DNA from: Actinomycetes bacterium
GTDB lineage: Bacteria > Actinomycetota > Actinomycetes > Propionibacteriales > Propionibacteriaceae
Length of the DNA: 64,000 nt
NCBI GenBank assembly: GCA_023392635.1
Contig: JAEVYS010000006.1
Coordinates: 1 to 64,000 of the forward strand
Reading direction: 5' to 3'
How positions within the stretch are numbered: position 1 is the stretch's first letter; each line of letters opens with the position of its first letter. The translations under genes and the position numbers were made by a program. Below are positions 51,017-57,410 of the stretch, piece after piece. The notes under the pieces were generated by a model, which ran no database searches, was not told where the DNA came from, and saw only the letters and a program-made list of their open reading frames with translations.

Positions 51017-51382
51017 TCAGGACTGCTCGCCGGCGGCGCGCTGGATCGACTCGTTCAAGCGGCGGCGCTCCTTGCTGATCCACGAGCCGTCGGAGTAGTT
51101 GGCCACGAAGGCCTCGACGAACTCGACCGGGTCGTCACCGACGATGCCGCGGATCGGCACCCCGTCGGCAGCGCTCTCCTCGAACAGGCCGACCAGGTCG
51201 CCGTACATCCGCAGCAGTACGTCGCCCGCGGCGACACCGCCGGCGTACATCAGGTAACGCTCGATCGCCTCGGCGGCCGCCCGGTAGTTCTTCGGGAGCT
51301 GCCTGATCCGTGCCTTGTACTGCCGGTACTGCTTCTTCTCCTCCAGCGAGCCGGTGACCAGCTCGAGCCACTTCGCGGCCAT
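51017..51382 (-). CDS. DUF1048 family protein
   Basis: The 121-residue helical protein matches DUF1048, a family found almost always between padR and ABC exporter genes. Features are KKQYRQYKARIRQLPKNYR and a LFEESAADGVPIRGIVGDDP segment. Function is unknown; it may assist the regulator or the transporter. It starts two bases after the padR stop with GGAGG upstream. Confidence 0.85.
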   Translation of the reverse strand: MAAKWLELVTGSLEEKKQYRQYKARIRQLPKNYRAAAEAIERYLMYAGGVAAGDVLLRMYGDLVGLFEESAADGVPIRGIVGDDPVEFVEAFVANYSDGSWISKERRRLNESIQRAAGEQS

Positions 51383-51384
51383 CT

Positions 51385-51714
51385 CTACCTGCCTCCTCGG
51401 TGGAGCTGGTCCAGTCGGTCCGAGAGGAAGCTCCACGTCCTCCAGAACTCTTCGAGTTCGTCCCTCCCCCGCTGGTTGAGGGAGTACACCTTGCGTGGCG
51501 GGCCCTTCTCCGAAGGAATCCGCTCCACGTCCACCAGGCCCTTCTGCTCCACCCGGACGAGCAGGGCGTAGACGGTGCCCTCGGCGATGTCGACGAAACC
51601 CTGCTCGCGCAGCCGGGCGGTGATCTCGTAGCCGTACGCCGGCTCGGCGGCCAGGATCGCAAGGACGATGCCCTCCAGCGTTCCCTTCAGCATCTCCGTG
51701 ATCTGCTTGCCCAC
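51385..51714 (-). CDS. PadR-family transcriptional repressor
   Basis: The 109-residue winged-helix protein begins with the family motif MGKQITEMLKGTLEGIVLAIL and continues AYGYEITARLREQGF, EGTVYALLVRVEQKGLV and KVYSLNQRGRDEL. PadR-like repressors of this type (LmrR-like) usually bind the exported drug and control their own operon. GTG 51714 is the start. An inverted repeat overlaps its promoter. Confidence 0.92.
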   Translation of the reverse strand: MGKQITEMLKGTLEGIVLAILAAEPAYGYEITARLREQGFVDIAEGTVYALLVRVEQKGLVDVERIPSEKGPPRKVYSLNQRGRDELEEFWRTWSFLSDRLDQLHRGGR

Positions 51715-51744
51715 GGCCCGCTTCCCATCTACTCAGCATCACTG

Positions 51745-51783
51745 ACTACCAGTAGATAGTAACACTGAATAGCTGCAGCGCAA
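51745..51783 (-). promoter_or_regulatory. padR operon promoter with overlapping operator
   Basis: On the minus strand TTGCGC (51783-51778) and TACTAT (51761-51756) are separated by 16 bases. ACTA and TAGT flank an eight-base core at 51745-51760, covering the -10 box, and a nested CTAC-CA-GTAG lies inside. The AT-rich palindrome is typical of PadR operators, so autorepression is likely. Confidence 0.6.
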
Positions 51784-51829
51784 GAGGGCGGCCGGCGGGA
51801 GGGCCGAGCGGGGGCCCGGCACGCCGGCG

Positions 51830-53053
51830 CTACACCCGCGCGGGGTGCGGCTTGCCGGACGGGGCGGCGTCGACGAGGTCGTGCCGTACGGCGTAGCGGG
51901 CACGCAGCCGGGCGTCCTGTCGGATCCGGTACCGCTCCCCCCGCGCCGTGCGCAGTGGAAGGGTGCCAGGGATCCGGTCCATGAGCCCGTTCACGCCGGA
52001 GAGGAGGGGGCCGACCCCACGGATGAGCCAGGTCAGCCGGGTGGGCGGGATCCCCAGCTCGTCAGCGATCCCGTCACCGAGGAACGCCCGCTCCAGCGCG
52101 TGAACCACGGGCGGCGCCGCGCGATGCAGCGGCCGGGGCAGCAGCTGCTCGATCTCGGCGACGAGGAACTCCCGGTTGATGGCGGCGACCAGGTCGCGGC
52201 AGTAGTCGTCCACCTCCGGGCGGGTCAGCAGGTAGAGCTGCTCGAGCGCCTCCTGGTCGGCCCGGTCCTTCGCCAGCAGCCCCGGCTCGATGCCGAGCAG
52301 GTGGCCGATGTAGCGCCAGCGGGCGTAGTAGGCGCTCACCTCGTTCGGGAGGTACCGGGCGCCGATCGCCGCCATGCCGCGCAACGGGATCAGGCAGAAC
52401 TCGACCAGGGTGTACGCCAGGTAGGCCTGGCAGATCGGGACGCCCCAGGCGTCCTCGTCCCAGCGGGGGTCGTCACGGAGCGCCGCCCGCACCAGCGCGT
52501 GGATGATCCGTACCCTCACGGTGAGCTCGAAGCCCTTGCCGAACCGCGTCAAGCCGCCGGTGGCACTGGCCTCGACGAGCCAGGAGGCCACCTCGATCGT
52601 GCGGACCCCGGCACTCTCGACATAGCGGCCGGTCAGCTCGAGAGGGCGGGACGCGGCCGAGTTCGCGTAGCCGCTGACCAGGGAAGCGGCGCCCAGCACG
52701 ATGCCGCCCTGGCGGGTGTAGCGGGCGACGTAGCGGCACGCGTCGTCGATGGCGTCCAGGTCGACCCACGCCGGCACCGACTCGAGCTCGGCGAAGAGCG
52801 CCACGAGCGAGGCCGGCGGATCCTGGACCGCGTCGACCCCCTCGCGGCAGGCCGTGCGCAGCATCCGCATCGCACGGCCCTTGCCGATCACCTCAGCATC
52901 GGCGACGAACGCGTCGGCGAGCGGATCACCGCGCCACATCGCTGCGAAGTACTCCGGCGCCAGGTCCGGGAAACGCCTGCGCGCCTCCCCTGCCGCACGC
53001 ACGCTCGCAGGAAGTTCCGGCTCCCCACCGACGCCCTGAGCTGCTCGACCCAC
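51830..53053 (-). CDS. DUF2236 oxygenase, MpaB/Lcp-like
   Basis: The 407-residue protein matches DUF2236, which includes rubber oxygenase Lcp and fungal MpaB. It has SLVSGYANSAASRPLELTGR, RVRIIHALVR (the His corresponding to the proximal heme ligand), and WGVPICQAYLAYTLVEFCL. Unlike secreted Lcp it has no signal peptide, so it is likely intracellular. It is the last gene in the caspase-cluster direction but has its own leaderless promoter, so membership in that cluster is doubtful. GTG 53053 is the start. Confidence 0.82.
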   Translation of the reverse strand: MGRAAQGVGGEPELPASVRAAGEARRRFPDLAPEYFAAMWRGDPLADAFVADAEVIGKGRAMRMLRTACREGVDAVQDPPASLVALFAELESVPAWVDLDAIDDACRYVARYTRQGGIVLGAASLVSGYANSAASRPLELTGRYVESAGVRTIEVASWLVEASATGGLTRFGKGFELTVRVRIIHALVRAALRDDPRWDEDAWGVPICQAYLAYTLVEFCLIPLRGMAAIGARYLPNEVSAYYARWRYIGHLLGIEPGLLAKDRADQEALEQLYLLTRPEVDDYCRDLVAAINREFLVAEIEQLLPRPLHRAAPPVVHALERAFLGDGIADELGIPPTRLTWLIRGVGPLLSGVNGLMDRIPGTLPLRTARGERYRIRQDARLRARYAVRHDLVDAAPSGKPHPARV

Positions 53054-53059
53054 TCCACC

Positions 53060-53065
53060 ACCCTA
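53060..53065 (-). promoter_or_regulatory. -10 box of a leaderless transcript (DUF2236 gene)
   Basis: On the minus strand TAGGGT is followed by six bases and then the GTG start at 53053. No separate leader is possible. Confidence 0.5.
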
Positions 53066-53088
53066 GGCGCGGCCCTGTGGTGGCACCA

Positions 53089-53610
53089 TCAGCGGACCGA
53101 GGTCCTGGCCGCCGGCGCCCAGGAAGCGAGGAGCCCCTCGGACCGCGCCCGCTCGACGGCGAGCAGCCGGTCGTGGACTCCCAGCTTCCGGTAGATGTGT
53201 TCCAGGTGCTTGCGCACGGTCTTGACCGTGATCCTCAGGCGGCGTGCGATCGCGTCCGCGGTCAGCCCCTGGCTGAGCATCTCCAGCATGGTGTGCTCCC
53301 GGGGGGTGAGGGAGATCCGCCCGGGCGGGTCGGCAGCCCCGGGCGCTCCCCTGGCCATGAAGCGTCTGTGGATGGCGGCGAGAACGGAGAGCAGCTGCGA
53401 CGCCACCTGCTCCTCGGCCCCACCGAAGTCCAGTTCGCTGCGCCACAGCACGACACCCGGGATCGGGACGTCCGTCGCCGGGCCGGTCCAGATCACGCCG
53501 CTGCACGGGATCACCCGCCCGGCGTCATCCCGGACGAGCAGGCCCAGGACGCGGCCGTGGCCGGCCGCCTCGTCACCGGCCATCTCCACCACAACGCGTA
53601 GATCCGACAT
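53089..53610 (-). CDS. Small LuxR-family regulator
   Basis: The 173-residue protein has an N-terminal part of about 90 residues without receiver features (VLGLLVRDDAGRVIP, WTGPATDVPIPGV), and a C-terminal LuxR helix-turn-helix (ISLTPREHTMLEMLSQG, ADAIARRLRITVKTVRKHLE, YRKLGVHDRLLAVE). AAGGGGG precedes the ATG. It closes the caspase/CHAT cluster and is the natural candidate regulator of it. It differs from the two large LuxR proteins in this window in size and domain content. Confidence 0.85.
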   Translation of the reverse strand: MSDLRVVVEMAGDEAAGHGRVLGLLVRDDAGRVIPCSGVIWTGPATDVPIPGVVLWRSELDFGGAEEQVASQLLSVLAAIHRRFMARGAPGAADPPGRISLTPREHTMLEMLSQGLTADAIARRLRITVKTVRKHLEHIYRKLGVHDRLLAVERARSEGLLASWAPAARTSVR

Positions 53611-53665
53611 CTTCGATCCCCCTTACGATGCAACCCGCCCTCGCATGCCCGTGCTGATGCCGGGC

Positions 53666-54010
53666 TCACCCCCGCATCGGATAGTGCAGGCCACGGTCGT
53701 CGGCACGCAGTACTGCCGGTTCGGCGAACGGTTCGCCCGCCACGATGATCCGGACCGGGACTTCCGGCACAACCTGCGGGTCCCCGGCAGCCACGATGTC
53801 GGACCGTTCCTCCACCGTCACCCGTCCGCCGCTCAGGGAGCGAACCCGCCGCTTGAGCAGGGCGAGGAAAGCGGTGCGCGCCGCGGGAGTCGCGAGGGCG
53901 TCCTCGAGGGCCTGCCGCACGGCGGCGGGGTCGAACGGGGAAAGGTCGGGCTCGCGCACCTCGGCCAGCGCGGCTGCGAGTGCCTCGTAGACCTCCGTGC
54001 CGTTGGACAC
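53666..54010 (-). CDS. 114-residue protein of unknown function in the caspase cluster
   Basis: The N-terminal half is helical (EVYEALAAALAEVREP, AVRQALEDALATPAARTAFL, LLKRRVRSLSGG) and the C-terminal half is strand-like (VPVRIIVAGEPFAEPAVLRA). The VRIIVAGEPFAEPAVLR part may be a small effector-associated adapter, but I do not recognise it. A GTG start is preceded by a strong GGAAGGGAGGGG. It lies 18 bases after the 159-residue gene and 55 before luxR, so co-transcription is likely. Confidence 0.65.
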   Translation of the reverse strand: MSNGTEVYEALAAALAEVREPDLSPFDPAAVRQALEDALATPAARTAFLALLKRRVRSLSGGRVTVEERSDIVAAGDPQVVPEVPVRIIVAGEPFAEPAVLRADDRGLHYPMRG

Positions 54011-54028
54011 GAGCCCCTCCCTTCCCTG

Positions 54029-54508
54029 CTACAGCGCGGCCACGACGTACGGCAGCGCCTGCATACCGACCTGCGCCACCTTGCCCCAATCGACCGAGGA
54101 CGCCACGTCGCTCACGGTGCTGCTCACCGTGTCCCAGGCGTCGGAGAACCAGGACTTGCTGAGGTCCACCGAGGGCTGGTAGGCCTTGCCCTCCTTCGAG
54201 GCCTGGATCGGTTCGACGGCCGCCTGCATCCACAGCCCCAGCGCCTTGGAGAACGTCGGGTCGGCCAGGTGCGGCCCCACGATCTCCTTGAGCTGGCTGA
54301 TCGCCTGGTCCTTGGCGACACCCGGCGTGAAATCCTTGCCGATGCCGAACATCCCCATGACCTGGCTCACGGTCTGGCCGGCCACCCTCGGGTCGAGGCC
54401 GAACGCAGATGCCGCCGCGCCCGCGGCGCTCGGGAGGATGTCACCGATGAAATCGAAGAAACCCTTGTCGGTTGCAGAGCTCGCGCTCGCCGTTTGTGTG
54501 AGTGGCAT
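54029..54508 (-). CDS. 159-residue amphipathic protein, candidate membrane-active partner
   Basis: The protein starts with a Ser/Thr-rich stretch, then a hydrophobic/amphipathic region (FFDFIGDILPSAAGAAASAF, then VSQVMGMFGIG), a helical centre (ISQLKEIVGPHLAD, LGLWMQAAVEPIQ), and a C terminus with two amphipathic segments (DAWDTVSSTVSDVASSVDW, QVGMQALPYVVAAL). There is no signal peptide and no Cys. The final hydrophobic residues could insert into a membrane. It sits just downstream of the caspase gene, where effectors or substrates are often encoded, but it does not look like a bacterial gasdermin. GGGAG precedes ATG 54508. Confidence 0.68.
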   Translation of the reverse strand: MPLTQTASASSATDKGFFDFIGDILPSAAGAAASAFGLDPRVAGQTVSQVMGMFGIGKDFTPGVAKDQAISQLKEIVGPHLADPTFSKALGLWMQAAVEPIQASKEGKAYQPSVDLSKSWFSDAWDTVSSTVSDVASSVDWGKVAQVGMQALPYVVAAL

Positions 54509-54567
54509 TGCACACTCCCTTTCCATGTTGTGTGGTTGATTGCACTTGTTGGAGCTGGCCATTGCAC
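54507..54567. repeat. Three ATTGCAC direct repeats upstream of the 159-residue gene
   Basis: ATTGCAC occurs at 54507-54513, 54539-54545 and 54561-54567 (GTGCAAT on the gene's strand), inside a 94-base spacer that is AT-rich for this genome. The first copy overlaps the start codon. The repeats may bind a regulator. Confidence 0.4.
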
Positions 54568-54602
54568 CAGAAATACACTTCCGCAGGGGAGAACCTGAAC
54601 AA

Positions 54603-55601
54603 TCAGGCGCCGACACCGAGGGAATTCAGGAATGAGTCGAAAGAATCGTCGACCGGTGAGGAGCCATCGGGGCCGACGACCGGTGCCGGAGGGGGGGAAC
54701 CTTCGGCGTCGGCGCCCCCGAAGCCGATCAGCGTCTCGGTGAGCCAGCCACCGTGCGCCATCGGCGCCTCGATGATCGGCGTCTGCCGCATGTTGACGCT
54801 CTGCAGCCGTTCGCCGACCCGATCACTCAGGGCGCGGGCCGCCAGGTCGCCACCGCCGGCATCCAACTCGCGGCCCAGCGCCCAGGTGAAAGCCGACAAC
54901 CCGTCCGTCGGCGGGCTGCCTGCGGCCGCCGTCTGGTCGGCGAGGCAGGCAGCGAACAGCACCCCGTTCAGCTCGGGGTCGCCCTCGCCGCCCTTGGCCG
55001 ACGGCACCGCATTCCTGCCGAAGGCGGCCGAAGAGAACTGCTTGGCGACGGCTCCCGTGTCCGAGGTTGCGGCACGTCCGAAAGACTTGAACGAGGTTGC
55101 CTGGGCGAGGAGGGCCAGGTCCTGGGCGGCTTGGTCGGGCGGCGGCTGCCACACCTTGGCACGAGCCGCCTGCAGGCCTCCCGGAGCGAAGAAGAGCTTC
55201 TCAAGACCACCCGAGTGACAAGCATCGATGACGCAGGTGAGGGTGCCGGGCGGCACCTGCTGGCTCAGGGCCACCAACTCGGTGTCCTCGAGGAAGGCGT
55301 CGTAGAGGCAGAGCACCTCGGTGTAGACCGAACCCTTGACGTAGCGATAGCCGTGCGAGGACTCGAAGTACACCACGCGGTCATCGGGACCGACCCCGGC
55401 GAACAGCCGGCCGAGTTGCGTCCGGACCTCCTGGAGCGTGGCCGCACTGTTGTGGAGGAGCGTGATGTCTCGTGGATCGAACCCGAAATGGGTGTGCAGC
55501 AACTGCTGGAAGCGCTGGGTGTCGGCCACGCAGCTGTTGAGGTTGTTCCGAGGATCGGGATAGGCATCTATGCCGACCAGAAGCGCTCGCCGGCTTGGCA
55601 T
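54603..55601 (-). CDS. Caspase-like peptidase (C14 family)
   Basis: The 332-residue protein has a C14 caspase/metacaspase p20 domain: start RRALLVGIDAYPDP, dyad H83 in YFESSHGYRY, and C128 in CVIDACHSGGLEKL. The p10-like part contains GVLFAACLADQTA (an ACxxxQ motif) and GLSAFTWAL. A C-terminal tail of about 50 residues is Pro/Asp/Ser-rich (DAEGSPPPAPVV, then DSFDSFLNSLG). Specificity is unknown; bacterial orthocaspases usually cut after Arg or Lys. I use ATG 55601, since the frame upstream to 55871 has non-coding composition. It lies between an alpha/beta hydrolase and the amphipathic protein gene. Confidence 0.88.
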   Translation of the reverse strand: MPSRRALLVGIDAYPDPRNNLNSCVADTQRFQQLLHTHFGFDPRDITLLHNSAATLQEVRTQLGRLFAGVGPDDRVVYFESSHGYRYVKGSVYTEVLCLYDAFLEDTELVALSQQVPPGTLTCVIDACHSGGLEKLFFAPGGLQAARAKVWQPPPDQAAQDLALLAQATSFKSFGRAATSDTGAVAKQFSSAAFGRNAVPSAKGGEGDPELNGVLFAACLADQTAAAGSPPTDGLSAFTWALGRELDAGGGDLAARALSDRVGERLQSVNMRQTPIIEAPMAHGGWLTETLIGFGGADAEGSPPPAPVVGPDGSSPVDDSFDSFLNSLGVGA

Positions 55602-56048
55602 GGGCGAGTCCCCCTTCTGTGGTGGACGTGCGGCAGGCTGGGTCGCGCGGCCGGTTCGCCGTGGACCCCGGGGCGCAGGCTCACCCGACTCGCGAGGAAT
55701 TGGTGATTTCAGTGCGCCTTTCTGCGCCGTCGCTGAACTGCGACGAGACACACGCCGAGGGCTGGACGGCGTTGCCTGATCACTGGTTTCTCGACGAGGA
55801 GAGGGTGGTTCCGCGTCAATATTCACGCGATTAGTCTCAGCCGCTGGACCGGGAAAGTCCACTTCGCACAACGACGTACACGCCCCGATTCGGCAATGCG
55901 CAAGCCAGCAAATTCGGGAGTGGGCGCAGCGATGTGACCCGGCTTAAGATCTTCAGCAACCCACCAGGTTCACGGCGCGCGCCGAAACCGTGCCCTCAGG
56001 ACCGCTTGGGTTGCGTTCAGCGATCGTCGCGCCCGCCCGGCGTGCTCG
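55602..56048. other. Non-coding leader region of the caspase gene
   Basis: Codon third positions in the open frame are A/T-rich, unlike real genes here, so no gene is called. It holds a perfect eight-base palindrome AAGATCTT (55946-55953), two ATTCGG repeats near 55890-55918, and a motif (55693-55712) shared with the CHAT upstream region. The caspase gene therefore probably has its own regulated promoter. Confidence 0.5.
55693..55712 (-). promoter_or_regulatory. Shared 20-base motif, caspase copy
   Basis: Fourteen of twenty bases match the element at 59619-59638. On the coding strand both read CTGA, six variable bases, C or G, AATTCCTCG. It lies 92 bases before the caspase start. Confidence 0.4.
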
Positions 56049-57395
56049 TCAGCCCCTGGCGGCTGCCTGGGCTGCGCTCCAGGCCAGCCAGCTGAGTTCG
56101 GGATGCGCCAGGTCGGTGTGCGCACCGCCGGCCCCGGAGAGGGTGGCGATGACGGCGCTCCCGTCGACGTTGTAGACGGTGCCGGGTGCGAGGTCCGGGC
56201 GAGGCAGCTGTCCGGACACGAGCGGCGGCAGTTCCACCGCGCCGGTCCCCTGGATTCCGAAGGCACCGATCCCGCCGAACTTGGGCAGGTCGCCGCCCAG
56301 CAGGTACTGGTTCGCCAGCCCGACGGCGAGCGGGTAGTACTTGCCGACCGCGTAGTCCCACTGCGAGCGGGTCGCGACGATCGGGCCCCGCACGAACGAC
56401 GGCCCGACGACGTCGGCGAAGTAGCCGCGCCCGCCGCCCACTCCGGCGGGCACCTCGGGGGCGAACGCCCACAGCGACACGGCCCCCTGTACCAGGAACA
56501 TCGAGCTGACCGGACGCGGCGGTGGCGCGGGCAGCGGCCCGGGGCCACGGACCGCGCCGGAGACCACGATGGTGCCGAAGCTGTGCCCCATCAGGTGGAC
56601 GCGGGCGTCGCAGCGGGCCATCACCGCCCGCAGCAGTCCCGCCGCCCCGCCCTCGCCGAACACCCGTGCCTGGTCCTTGGAGTGCCAGAAGGTCAACTGG
56701 CGCAGCGGTGCGAGCACGGCCTCCCGGAGCCGGGCGAACAGCCCGTCCCCGAGCAGACCACCGTTCCCGCCCTCGCCGGCGGTGGCCTGTGCGAAGGCCC
56801 GGGCCGCGTCCCAGCTCTCGCCCAGCAGTGGTGAGTCCCCGTCTCCTCCGGCACCGCGGGCGAGCGTCCGGTAGGCCGCGACCACATCGCCGGGCAGCCG
56901 GTCCGAGCGACCCGCGGTGCGTTCAGGGTCGATGCCGGCGGCGAAGGCGAGCACCGTTGCCAGCGCAGCCCGCGCGTCCCGCGACCCGCCGAGGAGCACG
57001 GCGTACTCGTCCACCGCCCGCTCGACGGTGATCGCGTCGGCCGGATCCGGCCCGCCACCCAGCAGGCCACTCGGGGTGGCCTTGAGCTCGCGGTCGCTCC
57101 ACGCCTTGCTGGGCCAGTGCAGGCCGATCAGGAACGGGGAGATGGCGTCGGCGGAGGTGTCGGGGTTGGCGGCGCCGATCCAGCTGTCGTACTGCCAGAT
57201 CGCGTCGTCGAGATCGCCCTGCCAGCCATGGCTGAGGATGAAGACGTCCGTCACGCCGGGAGCGGGACCGGCCAGGGCCGCGAGCGCGGCAGCGCTCGCC
57301 GAACTCCCGTCCGCGTCCGGGACCTCGGCGCCGGAGGCGTCGTAGCTGATCAGGTGGTACTGCTGGTTCGAGCCGGGGACGGTTCGCAGCGACAT
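56049..57395 (-). CDS. Alpha/beta hydrolase (lipase-like) of the caspase cluster
   Basis: The 448-residue protein has an alpha/beta hydrolase core split by a large insertion: FILSHGWQGD (H56 region, oxyanion loop), RVHLMGHSFGTIVVSG (nucleophile Ser near 270), and a C-terminal SAVIATLSGAGGAHTDLAHPE supplying the probable His. No signal peptide is present. Such enzymes can be phospholipases or esterases; in immune clusters they attack membranes. AGGAGG precedes ATG 57395, fifteen bases after the CHAT stop, so the two genes are one transcript. Confidence 0.8.
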   Translation of the reverse strand: MSLRTVPGSNQQYHLISYDASGAEVPDADGSSASAAALAALAGPAPGVTDVFILSHGWQGDLDDAIWQYDSWIGAANPDTSADAISPFLIGLHWPSKAWSDRELKATPSGLLGGGPDPADAITVERAVDEYAVLLGGSRDARAALATVLAFAAGIDPERTAGRSDRLPGDVVAAYRTLARGAGGDGDSPLLGESWDAARAFAQATAGEGGNGGLLGDGLFARLREAVLAPLRQLTFWHSKDQARVFGEGGAAGLLRAVMARCDARVHLMGHSFGTIVVSGAVRGPGPLPAPPPRPVSSMFLVQGAVSLWAFAPEVPAGVGGGRGYFADVVGPSFVRGPIVATRSQWDYAVGKYYPLAVGLANQYLLGGDLPKFGGIGAFGIQGTGAVELPPLVSGQLPRPDLAPGTVYNVDGSAVIATLSGAGGAHTDLAHPELSWLAWSAAQAAARG

Positions 57396-57410
57396 CGGAC
57401 AGCCTCCTGG

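Noticed and set aside
51830..53053. Secreted rubber oxygenase Lcp
   Set aside because: The DUF2236 protein has no Tat or Sec signal, so an intracellular MpaB-like role is more likely.
54029..54508. Bacterial gasdermin
   Set aside because: The protein is too short and lacks the N-terminal Cys and beta-rich pore domain typical of that family, although its place beside a caspase gene invited the idea.
55602..55871. Longer caspase N terminus reaching 55871
   Set aside because: The added codons have A/T-rich third positions and no ribosome site, while ATG 55601 is followed at once by the conserved RRALLVGIDAY start.
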